64,000 bases of DNA from Anagrus nilaparvatae. Taxonomy: Eukaryota > Arthropoda > Insecta > Hymenoptera > Mymaridae. Location of the stretch: NCBI GenBank assembly GCA_022575985.1, contig JAKSXM010000272.1, positions 25,788,501 through 25,852,500 on the forward strand. Reading direction: 5' to 3'. This document shows positions 1 to 10,979 of the stretch, piece by piece. The translations under genes were made by a program, and so were the position numbers. How positions within the stretch are numbered: position 1 is the stretch's first letter; each line of letters begins with the position of its first letter. The notes beneath the pieces are model-generated. The model ran no database searches. It saw only the letters and a list, made by a program, of their open reading frames with translations, and had not been told where the DNA came from.

Positions 1-140
1 TAACGCCGAAAAATTTTGTACGGCCTTTGTTCATAAATAAAGAATGCTCAAATTGCAATTTACCATCCTCAGAAGGTAATTTACGTGCGATTTAGGCCAT
101 TCTTTACTTTTCTGGACACGAGTCGTAAATATACTATTTA
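1..140. repeat. Copy of dispersed inverted-repeat family B (right part)
   Basis: Contains the family core seen elsewhere in the window: a stretch like GAATGCCCAAAT, a shortened middle, then GATTTAGGCCATTCTTTAC followed by TTTCTGGACACGAGTCGTAA. The two GAATG and CATTC halves form a palindrome. Nearly the same wording returns at 4980-5125. Confidence 0.6.
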
Positions 141-395
141 GTAGTTTCGTTAAGAGCTTTAATTTTTTTATCTTAAATTGGAAAATTTTACTATGTTAAA
201 AATACTAACCAATGTTTCTATAAAAAAAATTTAAAATGTTTAATAATAAAAATACAAGCAGGTAGCAAGAGATTTGTTTCAGAAGAGAGAAAAGAGGATT
301 TCGCCCTTTTAGCTTCTTTTCTGGCTAAGTGCCTGAAAATACATAATATTATGTCATATTATATTCAAATAAAAATATTGTTTAAAATTTGTGTA

Positions 396-401
396 TTTAT
401 T
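396..401 (-). terminator. Candidate polyadenylation signal of the sugar receptor gene
   Basis: AATAAA on the minus strand about 55 bases after the TAA stop at 455-457. In such AT-rich DNA the hexamer occurs often by chance, so only its position supports it. Confidence 0.4.
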
Positions 402-454
402 TACTAAATGTAACCATTTATCCTTTAACTAAATCGATACATTTTCTGTTATTT

Positions 455-3400
455 TTATTCTTCTTCCTTTTTTAATGCTACGTTAAATTGTAACAGGACA
501 ACTTCATAAGTAACGATAGCACCAGCAACCTGAAAATTTTAAATTTTTTAAGTTTTTTTAATAAGAAAAAACAATAACTAGGCAAATCAAATGTTTATCA
601 GACTTAAATCGTATTTGACTAAACTGTAAAAATTTATTGCTTAAATTTTCTAACAATTCTTGCCAAGAACATAAAAAATAAATCGGGTTCGTCCCGAACG
701 ATAATTTACGTGCGATCTGGGACATTCTATTTTTATGTCTATGGATAAAATATAATTTTTCTTTGACAGTGACGGGAAAAAACGTTTTTTTTGAGAATTT
801 TATTGTTTATGCTATCCCTTTCATGAATTTTCAAGCAATATATTTTTTTTTCTGTGAAATATTTGTTGCACCATTGAAACACCCGAATTTCAAGATAAAA
901 AATATTTTTAGAAATCTGATTTAAAATTACTTATTCGGGGTCATCCATAAAATACGTAACGCAGTTACATAGTGGGTGGCCTGGTTTTTGACGTTACTAT
1001 AATGTTAATTTACATTCACTTTACAATTTACATTGGTTAAGGTGTTACCATATGGTTGGTGGTATCGAAATTCTCTAATTTTTGCGTTACGTATTTTATG
1101 GACGGCCCCTTCGTGAAAATAGCTGTGGGTGCGAAGGTAAATATTCTAAAATATTCAAAATAATCGATTTGGATAAATTTTCCATAAATTATCAAAAAAA
1201 CTTCTTTTCGATATGGTTCAATATTCTTTTTTTATAATAAAATAATTTAGCTTTTAGCCAACTCGGTTAATTTTTATCGCAAAAAAATGTTTGAAAAATC
1301 GTTCAATTCTGTCAATTAGAAGCCTACTTTCCGAAGGGCCAACCTGCCCAGGACTACAGCATAGAAAAACTTTTGTTGACATATAAAATATTATAAAAAA
1401 TTTAGATTATTACTTACAGCTAACATAAAATTGCGAGTAATTAAGAAAAATCTGTAACCTGTAATAGCAACTTCATCGCTTGCAATTTGTGCTTGTAATC
1501 TTTGAGCCTAAAAAATTAATTTTTTATAAAAATGTAAAAAGTTCTGCACATGAATAAGCATGAATTGTTATTATTAAATAAACAATTTTATAATTCGTAA
1601 TATTTACCTCAATACAAAAATTATCAGGTGGACAATTATAAAGAAATGGTAAAATAACTTTACATTGATCATTGATACGTGCACACATTAAAGTTACTCC
1701 AACTGTTCTACCAATTAAAAACAAAAATGAACCAAAAAAATATAAATCTGAAACAAATGAGTCATCTTCTTTTCCAGGTCTAAAATAAATAGAAAATTAA
1801 ATATAATTCAATATTAAAATTAATGAATAAAACTTACACAAGACCATTTAATAATTGAAGGCAAATAAAATAAAGATTATTAGCAAAAGAAAGTAAAACA
1901 ATACCAGATATTTCATTATCAACTTTTTTAACCAATGCACTTAATATTGCATAACATGAACGTAATTCATACCAATCATTTATTAACATACTGTTTGGTG
2001 ATCTTTTAATAACTCTTTCATTTAAATATTTGTATCTATCAGCCAGTCCAGTTGAAACCTTTATTTTATAAAAAATTTTTTTAATTGAATTCCAGATTTT
2101 AAGAATTTTACGTTTTTTGTTTATGGGTTAATCTTTCTAAATAAACTTGTATGAAAATTTTTACAAAGCGCTATTCTCAATAATTTGGAAAAATTTAAGG
2201 ATTTCAATGTATCTAGCTTTGTAACTTTTTTAAGTTAAATATTTGTGGTAAAAAGTGCGTGCGATTATGACAGTTGAATTTTCTCTCAGAGGTAGCCAAA
2301 ACCAGATCATACTTACCTTCTGTGGAAAAGTTCTTGGCTGCGGTGTCTGGAAAAGTTATGGGTTCACAATGTTGGCTAATTTTTGTTTTAAAAAAATTTA
2401 AGATTTACACCTCAAAATAGGTTTTAGGGTCAAAACATACTCATTTATGGGCATATCCTTAACGCTGCGCTAATAAATAACGCTAATTTTTAACATATAT
2501 TAGCGCTAATTTTTTCGATAACCGATAAAACAAATATCGTTATCGAAACCATTTTCAAGAAAAATTGTCATTATCGTTATTATAGTGACACATACATGAC
2601 ATATCGAGGAACCGATTACGTGTTTTTCTTTTTGTTAAGCTTTTTTCAAGACCACTTATTTCATACCAAATTTTAGTACATTAGTAATAAACATAAATTA
2701 TTATTATGTAACATACATGGGTGATTCTTTCTCAAGCCGGTCACCCTCATCCGAAAATGAAGGCAACTTGAAAGGATTTTGGTTTTTTCAATTTGACGGG
2801 AAAAAAATTTTCTACATTATGGTATCTTGGCAATTTCTGAGAAAAAAAATTCAGCTGTCATACTTACATGTATTTTTTACCATATTAATTCTGAAACTAA
2901 ACAATACAGAGTTTGACATGATTTTTCATTAAAAACAAAAAATGTCAGTCTGAGAGTAGAATTAAAATAGATCGAAAAAGATTTTATTTTATTTCAGACA
3001 AAATTAACCCATATTTTAATAATTAAAAATCTGCATACCAAAATAATGAATAAATCTACAAAATTCCATGTAAATGTTGCTATTCTACTGTAAACTAATA
3101 TAAATAATCCGAAACCAAAATTATAACCAACTAAAATGAGAGAAAAAAATTTTTCAATCCAATCTCTTATCTAAATTTTAGTTTCTTGCAAGCGGCCAGA
3201 AACCACATATTTTCGTGCCACTGAAGAAGAAAAATCTTACAATTATAACCCTTGGCCAATAAAAGAGAAATAGTATATTTTTACCCATGGCCACAAAAGT
3301 AAAGAATGGCCCAAATCGCACGTAAATTTCCGTCCGAGGCGAAGCCGAGGATGGTAAACTGCGATTTGGGGCATCCTTTTTTTGTGGCCAAGGACAAAAC

Positions 3401-6400
3401 ATAATTTTTCTTGATCAGTGTCGAGAAAATGCGTTTTTTCGAATAGCGCAGCGGCCAGGAAACACGCACTTTCTGGACACTAACAAGAAAAATTTATTTT
3501 TTTGGCCATAGGTCGTAAAAATATTATATTTTAATTTAAAAATAAAAAAATTTACCATGTTTTGTAATAAATTCATGTGTATTAATGATATAATAATTAA
3601 TAATTTCAATTAAATCTTCATTAGCCCATATTTTTCTTGGTATGTTATTTATAATACTTAGTACATGTTCAGTTAATGCAAGTAACATAATTATTGCTGT
3701 TATTATCATAAATTTGTATCTTAAATTTGGTTTCTTTCCATGTCCTCTATAAAAATAATAATAATAGTAATAATAATTAGTATACAGTGTAGGTGTATGA
3801 TTACTATGTATATAAAAGATTAATATTTGATAAAGCGAGTCTATTAAAAGTGTGCTTTTTTTTAGTTGTTTATTATTTTCTATTTTCTTGACAAGGGCAA
3901 ATAATTGTTTACATTTATAAAAAAATTTGATGAAAAATATCGATAGTTTACAAAAATACTCGCAAAAACATTTTCTTACAAGGATGAGTTATTTATTATA
4001 CCAGGATAAATTAATAATAATTCAAAAAACAAAACCCTTAAAATTTTATACGCATATATATAACACCGCTTATTTCTAAAATTGAACGGAGGGGTACCGT
4101 GCCTAAAAAAAGACTCAACGTAGAAGGACGAGGGAGAATCTTAAAAGTTGGTAACTCAGTAATTGGCCAAAACTGCTGGATATATGATATATTTTGCTAT
4201 TATGCATACTTAAGTATAAGCTTATTGTGTATAGCTTCGATTTCGCGCCATAACTTTTTTATTTAGATATTACAGTGAGTCGAAGTTGAAACTTGTTACT
4301 ATTAGTAACAAGTTTTAAGATAAATAGTACACTGTAAAAAGTAACTTCCTTATATTAACAAAAAAATTAGAACATTTTCGAAAAAATTTGTAAATATTCG
4401 AACAAAATCGTAAATTTACTAAATTTAGTATATTAACAAAAAATTTGAGTATTCTCGATTTTTTTTTGTGAATTTGCAAGAAAAATTGATAATTTACAAT
4501 TTTTTGTCGAAAATTTACAAAAAATAGTTGTAAATTTTTGAAAAATACATAGTTGTGAATTTATAACTTTTTTCGTAAATTCACAAAAAAAATTGAGAAT
4601 TCTCAAATTTTTCGATAATATTTTTATCGACAATTTACAAATTTTTTTGAAAATTTACTAATTTTTCGAAAAAAATCAATTTTTTTTGTTAATCTAAGGA
4701 AGTTACTTTTTACAGTGTATATTTACGACTTGTGTCCAGAAAAGTAAAGAATGGCCCAAATGGCACGTAAATTGCGATTTAGGGCATTCTTTATTTATGG
4801 ACAAGGGTCGTATAAAATTTTTCTGCGGCAGTAGCGAGTTTCGATTCTCTCGGCCCCGTAGCGGTCAGGAAATCGTACTTTCGTGACTTGTGTGCAAAAA
4901 ATTTTTTTTTCTGCGTACAGTAGCCACGAAAGTGGCTAAGTGGCTGCGCGGCCAAGGAAATCTAAATTTCTCGCTACTGTCGCAGAAAAATTTTATACAG
5001 CCCTTGTCCATAAATAAAGAATGCCCCAAATCGCAGTTTACCATCCTCGGCTTCGCCTCGGAAGGTAATTTACGTGCGATTTGGGCCATTCTTTACTTTT
5101 CTGGACACGAGCCGTAAATATACTATTTTTAATTTTTTGATTTTAGATTTTAAACTTCAGGCAGGTAAGCTCGGGTGCCGAGAAGGCAAAAGTACCTGAT
5201 ATTTCGGGTAACCGCATATCCAAAGTCTATACGCTTTTTTAAATTTTTAAAAATTTTAAGCTTATGCAATTTTTTAACAGTGACAAGAAGTTGCTTATTG
5301 CTTATTATTACGCAATTCGTTGGTCATAAAAAACTTCACCGGGCAATATTTTAATATTAGGTTTCATTGCATAAATCTGGAACAGGATTGTTAAGAACTG
5401 AAAATTTCCATTTGTATTTAGATTATTTATTTATTATATGCTTCTTTTGGTCATTTATAATATTTATTAAAATTTAAGCTATACGAATAAAATTAGTGGC
5501 GGATCGAGAAAAGTATCTTGAGAGTAGCAAACTAGTTAAATTTTATTAATTATTAAATTTACGAAAAAACAGTTAATTTTTTAAGTTCAGGGAGGGCGAT
5601 TGCCTATTATAATACCACCACCTTCTAGATCAGTCACTGCATAAAATCCTCCAATGGATTAAATGTGTAATCTTGCATATTTACTTAAAAAATAATTATA
5701 GACTCGAATTTTTAGATAGTTATTAAAAAAATATTGTTCAATATTTTAAAAATGATAAAATATAAAAAAATACCTATCAAGAGCTTTTTCCATAACTCTC
5801 CAATCATATTGCAAAGATATCCATCTAGGACATAATCGTAAAAATAATAAGGTAGCACATAATGCATTACCATAAAATACTGCACCTACTGTTGCATTTG
5901 ATATATTGCCTTAAATTAAAAAATTTTTTTTTTAAATTTAAATATAAAAATAATAAAAGTAAATAAATTTTTTATTACCATTAGTATTTAATGATGTGGG
6001 ATTTAGTGTTTTAAATAAATGTAATACAGAAACTGAAGCCATAAAAAGTAATCCAAACATAATAATGTATGTAAAAATAGATTTAAAACTATATTTTTTG
6101 AATAAAAATTTTTTAACAGTTTTAGCACGTATATTTGTTATTGGTAATAAACCAAAAAATTGTGCTACAAATAATGTATTTGATATTGATCTGTGAAAAC
6201 ATTCTTCCTCCTATCATCGTTAAAAGAAAAATTAAAAATTAAATTTTGATTATAGAAGTAACTGTAACTGGATAATAAAAATACTAGGGATTTGCGGTTA
6301 CCCGAAATTTCGGGTTTTTTGCTTCAAGTTGGGTCGAATTTGGAGTATCCATAAAAGCTTTCGAAAAATGTCGGGCTTCACACGAAATCGGACTTGCAAA

Positions 6401-6685
6401 AATTTGACAAAAAAGACCGAAATTTCCGGTAACCGCACACCCCTAAAAAATACTTACATCAATTTCATATGATAAATCAATAATTTTAGGATTTTGATGC
6501 CTAATTGAATCATTTTTAGGTGAAACACGTGATAATTTATGTTTATTTAAATTTATTATCGTTGCACTTTTATTACTAGCACTTTTTGTATTATCAAAAT
6601 ATGATAATACTTTTTGTCCTAAACCACTATTTATATTTTGAATATCTAAGTTGGCTTCATTTGTAGTTCTTTTTGTATCAATCAT
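455..6685 (-). CDS. Gustatory receptor for sugar taste (Gr64f-like), nine exons, complete
   Basis: Seven-transmembrane ligand-gated cation channel of gustatory neurons, sugar-receptor subfamily. Exons (minus strand, 5' to 3'): 6685-6458, 6210-5979, 5909-5774, 3746-3556, 3163-3039, 2058-1838, 1779-1608, 1507-1418, 529-455. All junctions keep phase and give 489 residues, close to the family's usual length. Seen: FHRSI and AQFFGLLPITNI just before TM1, the FTWNFVDLFI motif around TM4, LLSFANNLYFICLQLL in TM5, and the subfamily signature TYEVVLLQF in TM7 near the C-terminus. The ATG at 6685 follows a run of A and has an in-frame TAA five codons upstream, so it is the first possible start in that exon. 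The exon 5 acceptor (3163) was chosen because only it keeps phase and the conserved WIEKFFS block; the exon 2 acceptor (6210) because it adds EEECFHR in phase. The long introns carry small transposons. The family and subfamily are well supported; the exact orthologue (Gr64f versus another sugar Gr) is not. Confidence 0.9.
675..800. repeat. Degenerate copy of repeat family B
   Basis: Has the family pieces TTTACGTGCGATCTGG and GACATTCT followed by a CAGTGACGGGAAAAAACG flank, as in the better copies at 3185-3520 and 4735-5125. It lies in the last intron of the sugar receptor. Confidence 0.45.
937..1109. mobile_element. MITE, 173 bp, with 26-bp terminal inverted repeats
   Basis: The left end GGGGTCATCCATAAAATACG is the inverse of the right end CGTATTTTATGGACGGCCCC, with GTAACGC/GCGTTAC extending the match inwards. 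A 3-bp direct duplication TTC flanks it (934-936 and 1110-1112). There is no coding capacity. A 3-bp target duplication fits the PIF/Harbinger type (inference). It sits inside the last intron of the sugar receptor. Confidence 0.8.
3185..3520. repeat. Copy of dispersed inverted-repeat family B
   Basis: Good copy. Its centre reads AAATCGCACGTAAATTTCCG, then an internal palindrome of GAGGCGAAGCCGAGG type, then AAACTGCGATTTGGGGCATTC. Flanks carry GGCCAGAAACCACATATTTTC and its relatives. The short minus-strand reading frames here are products of the palindrome, not genes. Lies in the intron between receptor exons 4 and 5. Confidence 0.65.
4329..4718. mobile_element. 390-bp MITE with CACTGTAAAAA-type ends
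   Basis: Left end ACACTGTAAAAAGTAACTTC and right end GAAGTTACTTTTTACAGTGT are perfect inverse copies, extending to CTTA/TAAG. TA lies at both boundaries, as expected of mariner/Tc1-type insertion. The interior is made of degenerate AATTTACAA-like units in both orientations, with no real coding sequence. Confidence 0.75.
4735..5125. repeat. Copy of dispersed inverted-repeat family B, nearly palindromic
   Basis: Two facing halves: AAAGAATGGCCCAAATGGCA near 4740 and TTTGGGCCATTCTTTACTTT near 5080, enclosing CAGAAAAATTTTATACAGCC and a GGCTTCGCCTCGG centre. The overlapping short reading frames on both strands follow from the palindrome. Confidence 0.65.
6285..6445. mobile_element. 160-bp MITE with GCGGTTACC-type inverted ends
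   Basis: Left end TAGGGATTTGCGGTTACCCG and right end CGGTAACCGCACACCCCTA are inverse copies, followed inwards by GAAATTTCGGG and its inverse. TA at each boundary. Related pieces occur at 5180-5225 and 17930-18080. It lies just downstream of receptor exon 1. Confidence 0.7.
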
Positions 6686-7316
6686 TTTTTTTTCAACAAT
6701 TCTTTACTTAACAGTGTTACACTTAATAATGCAAATAAATGAAAAAATATAGGAAAAATGAGGTAAAATAAAGAAATGTTATTATTATATCCTACATTAT
6801 ATGCAAATAATAGATCATCACTCATATAAATTAAAAATATACCTATCCCCTTTGAGGTTTTGCATGAAACTAGTAATTTAATTTTTTTATTATTATCCCT
6901 GACAAATAAAAAAATATGATAAATATATGCAATTTTTTTTTTACTTATTTTTTTTCATTAATTAAATTTTTAGATAAATAATTTATCATGATACATATTT
7001 TTATAATTAAGTTATTTTTTTATATTATTTTGATGAGATATAGGATATAAAAATATTTTTAAAACTTTATAAATGAATATTGTAAAAGAAAATATTAATT
7101 AAAATATAATTTTTTTTTTGTTTATTTTGCCTTTTAAATTATTAATATCCGGTCTTGTATGTTATTTACCATAAACTGAAAAATAATGCTGATAAATTTT
7201 AATGAAATGTCAAATAGATTTTATATCTCAATTATCCCTTTATTGCGCATGTTTTATATATATCTTTTGGTCTACTTTTTAATTTATTTTGCATTATAAA
7301 AAAATGTTTAAATTTA

Positions 7317-7940
7317 TAAGTCTCAAAATATTTCCACGAGTTTCAAATTTCCAAAAATTCTTTACCCTACCTTTTTCAATTATTTGTTAATCAGATATGA
7401 TAATTTGAAGTCGGAGTCCCAATTTTATGATTTTAAAAAAGCTCATTTTTAATGTTAACTTTGAAGAGCCATTCCTTAAAAACGACTTATACTCCAGTCA
7501 AATCACATGGGGTGGGGGGGGGGGGTAGATTTGGTCTACTATAGGTTTTGCCCGATTTAAGGGTCAAGCCCCAATTGCGCATAGAAAAAACCCCGATTTT
7601 CGTATTTAGCGACCCAAAAAACCTATAGTAGACCAAATCTGGTAGCAGCCACAAACAATACCACCAAAACCGTGATTTTACTGGAGTATTAAGGAAATGA
7701 GACAAATAAAGAATTTTTTGAGGCTTATAAAACCCTTTTTTGTCAAAAATTACGAATTTTACAGCAATTTAAAAATTAGTCATTTTTAGCCAAAAATGGC
7801 TACAATGATGAAAAAATTAGTGATAAAAAATTGCGATTTACGGAGTTTGAAAGGCCAAAAAAATGAGACCAACCAAAAGTGTTTTGGTTAATTTGTGAGT
7901 TTTAAGCGTTTCATTGAAAATTACCAAAAAACCCCATTTT
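7317..7940. repeat. Truncated copy of foldback family A, interrupted by a 199-bp insertion
   Basis: Shares long stretches with 22390-22880 and 32480-32950, for example ATATGATAATTTGAAGTCGG, TTCCAAAAATTCTTTAC and AATGAGACCAACCAAAAG. Its outer left arm is missing. The match is broken at 7489 and resumes after 7688, exactly around a smaller element. Confidence 0.7.
7490..7688. mobile_element. 199-bp inverted-repeat element nested in a foldback relic
   Basis: Ends are TACTCCAGT and ACTGGAGTA. The interior holds a G-run (about 7506-7526) and the phrase GACCAAATCT with its inverse GGTCTACTATAGG. The same ends bound 47696-48292. The uninterrupted sequence at 32635-32665 (AAAAACGACTCAAGTAAATG) shows the empty site. 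Confidence 0.75.
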
Positions 7941-8999
7941 ATTTAGATGTGATAAACATTTTATTATGTATTTATAAAAAATTAATTACTAAAATTGTTA
8001 TTTAATTTTAGTAAGATAAATCTAAATAGGAAAAAAATGGTGGGGAGAAAAATTTTTTTATAAAATGAGTTCACTAAAATGTTTTTACAAAAATGCCCCA
8101 AAAACTAAAATTGATAGAAAAATCAAGAATTGGTTCTATAGCAAGTTGGAAATTCAGCAAACTAAATATAATAATTAACTTAAATCTTCAAGTTTCTTAG
8201 TGGTTTTTTTTTCTTCTGTCTAACAAAATTAGTAAATTTACAAGGAAAAAAAAAATAAAATGCTATGCAACTAATTATTACTTGTAGGATTTATATCAGT
8301 AACGTTTACCTTGTTTGAAATATATATAAATTATTATAATTGAAGAAAGCTTAAGGCCAAAAAAATCATTAATTAATAATTTGAATTTGTTTACGATTTA
8401 AATAAAAACTTTATTAATATCTTCAGAAAAAATGATTAAGTTTCGAAAATTGTTATAATTTATCAGAAGTTTGAATTACACGTCTATAAACGTTTTTATG
8501 TTAAATACAAAAATCGCGTGTTAAATAAATACATAAAATTGCATTGAAAATTTTTTCTTTTATCATTATAAATGAATTCTTTTGACTCTAAAGTAAATTA
8601 ATTAGGTATATACAAAAAATATAAAAAAATCAATTTTGAAAAAAAAAGCATGTTTCAAAAAGATTTTAATTTAAAAATTATTTAAACAAGGTTTTATTTT
8701 TATTATTAATGAGATTAACAAATTTAAGAAATTGCTTTTTTATTTGAAGCAATCTCCTTTGTTTAAAAAATATTAAAAATAAATTTGTAAACAATAACTC
8801 TGTTGTTTAAAAAATTTTTTAATCGCAATTTCAAAAATGTATAATAAATATATAATAATTGAACATTGAAAAATTACGTAAATTTTCTTTTTTAAATTAT
8901 AGCTACCTATTTATTAACTTATTATTTAATTTTATTATCTACGTAACTCTATTTTATAACAAAACTTAATATTCAATAACATTTAAATTAATAAACTGT

Positions 9000-9779
9000 T
9001 TATCCCCAAATGGCTCTTTGTACACCAGCCATTTTATTATAATCAACTAAATGTCTAAATATAAATCTTGATATCCTCCATGGACTTACAGTACCCCAAC
9101 CACGACCTGTTATAACACAACGAGGCCTTAATTGACGAATAGCAGTTTGTCTTGGTATTCTTTCGTCAAACTCTTTACTTGCTATTTCCTGAAAGTAAAA
9201 AAAATAATCTTTAATAAATGATACTTGTTATGAAATATTTAAGTAATAAGCTATAAATTTTTACTCTTATTTCTATTGGCAATATTTTATTTCTCTTCAA
9301 ACATAACATTCGAATTCTTTCTGTACAATAATCTTCTGCCAGTTTTCTGCGCCTCATATCACGTAAATTTCTTGCTTTTATCCATTTATTTCTTGTTTGT
9401 TGAAACTAAAAACAGAAATTTTTAAATAATTACATTACTAAAGGACTGTAAAAAATTATTAATCCATTAAATAAAACAAGTTATCTAGCTATTTTAAGAT
9501 TACAAGCAAAAATAAAGTACATAATGATTATTATTTAAAAAGATTAACTTAAATTTCATGCAAAAATCTTATTCATTTATAAAATTAAATAGAAAATTTA
9601 TTTGTTTTAAAATATATATAACCTAAAAAGTATTGATTTGGTAAATATAACTAAAGTGAGTTATACAATCAACTATATTTAATTAAAAAAATTTTAATAC
9701 ATACTTCACTTCTAATTAGAGACTGTCCTGTGCAAATAATATTTGTTAATTTTGAAGTAATAACTCCAAAACCTGCCAT
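9000..9779 (-). CDS. mRpS14: Mitochondrial ribosomal protein S14 (uS14m), three exons, complete
   Basis: Component of the head of the small mitochondrial ribosomal subunit. Exons (minus strand): 9779-9705, 9405-9265, 9188-9000, all joined in phase 0, giving 134 residues (human MRPS14 is 128). The first 25 residues are a short basic and hydrophobic leader consistent with mitochondrial import. Seen in the body: DMRRRKLAEDY, the family block LPIEIREIA spanning the exon 2/3 junction, then RCVITGRGWG and the C-terminal RISRFIFRHLVDYNKMAGVQ followed by RAIW, all typical of uS14m. The usual ATG is the first in the exon. It is transcribed in the same direction as eEF1A, whose stop lies about 1.2 kb upstream. 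The exons are too short or too spliced to show as long reading frames. Confidence 0.93.
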
Positions 9780-10675
9780 TGTTACAATAATAAAATTAAT
9801 ATAAAACTATTACTCTATAGTTAAACACAGCTGATTTTGAAAAATGTACTATGGCGACCTCTATACTTACACTGTGACTCATCTTGAATTTCTTGAGATT
9901 CCTCATCCTCAAGTTAATTAATATTTAATATTCAAAATAATTGCAAATATATACAGGTAGTATTGGTAAATCAAGGATTAATTCGCAGAAAAATTTATTT
10001 CCACAGCTTCTTTATTTTGTGCTCAAATATTTATTATATATACAGAGAAGAGTTACAATTCCAATTAAAATAATGCAAAGCATAATTATATAAATTTTAT
10101 TATTAAAAATAATCTCTTTCGATTTTATGCAATTATAAAAAAATTTTTTATTTTTTCTAATTATCATTAATCAGACTTTATTATTGGAAGTTAGTTGTTA
10201 TTAAATAGGATTATTCGTTAAATGTGTATATAGAAAAAGTGGATTAAATTTTTTATTTTTTCAGTCATCGATATAAATAATTAAGATATAACAAGTATAA
10301 ATAGTGTCTAGGATTGTTTTTTTAAAATTAATTTATTAGTTAAAAAATATACTTATGGCTCAATTTTTTTTTTGCTTTTTATTCATTTTATTATTCAAAG
10401 ATGGTAAATGTCATTTTAAAAAAAGAGTAACATTTTACAAAATTGTTACTTGTTCTATAATAGTTCTTGTCAAATTCGAATAAGTCAAAATTCGGTATGA
10501 CATATTTTAGAGACTTGCTCAAAATATTTTTTGATCTACGAAAAATTAAGACGACATTCAGTATAAAATAACAACAAACATTATAATAGACAGTAGTTAT
10601 CGCAGATATTATTTTATAATAATAATTAGAAAATATTGAGAAAAAAATTCATTAATAATCTTAGTTTTTAAATTC
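9780..10675. other. Spacer between eEF1A and mRpS14
   Basis: Must contain the mRpS14 promoter and leader. 9835-9920 is slightly less AT-rich than its surroundings and may be leader. No coding region, tRNA or clear TATA element seen. Confidence 0.5.
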
Positions 10676-10679
10676 TTTA

Positions 10680-10979
10680 TTATTTATTTATAATAGCAAA
10701 TTGTATTTTGCTTCCTTCCTCCGGTCAAATAGGAATTTTTCTTGATCGTTCCTTTCCTGCGGAACTCTTTACGATGAAAACAAAAATATCTTTTAAGTCG
10801 TCGAAGAAGATGAAGATTTATTTGTATAATGGAATAACTCGAAAATACTTCCGAAAATTTCCATTTATTTGACATCTTCTTTATTTTTAAATTAATTTTT
10901 TTAACTACTTGCGGAGACAGGTCGCAAAATACAGTAGCTACTAGGTGGTGTTTGAAATCTTCTGCACAAAAGAAGTTGG
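10680..10979 (-). other. Probable eEF1A 3' untranslated region
   Basis: Starts at the eEF1A stop. It contains AATAAA on the minus strand at 10880-10885 and again near 10676-10681, so either could end the transcript. 10690-10810 is less AT-rich than the spacer beyond, which suggests it is transcribed or constrained. The 63-codon open frame in it resembles nothing I know. Confidence 0.5.

Larger units (their letters stand above)
6686..8999. other. Spacer between the sugar receptor and mRpS14; AT-rich with a nested repeat
   Basis: No gene recognised. 6686-7310 is plain AT-rich DNA and should hold the receptor promoter and leader, but no TATA box or initiator stands out. 7317-7940 is a foldback-family relic with a small transposon inside it. 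7940-8999 is AT-rich and includes the probable 3' end of mRpS14, with AATAAA on the minus strand at 8931-8936. Confidence 0.6.

Noticed and set aside
3163..3180. Alternative acceptors for gustatory receptor exon 5 (at 3170 or inside at about 3147)
   Set aside because: The first breaks the phase with exon 4, and the second drops the conserved WIEKFFS segment; the site at 3163 keeps both.
10684..10875. 63-codon open frame on the minus strand after eEF1A
   Set aside because: Lies in the probable 3' untranslated region, has no recognisable motif, and its ends coincide with AATAAA signals.
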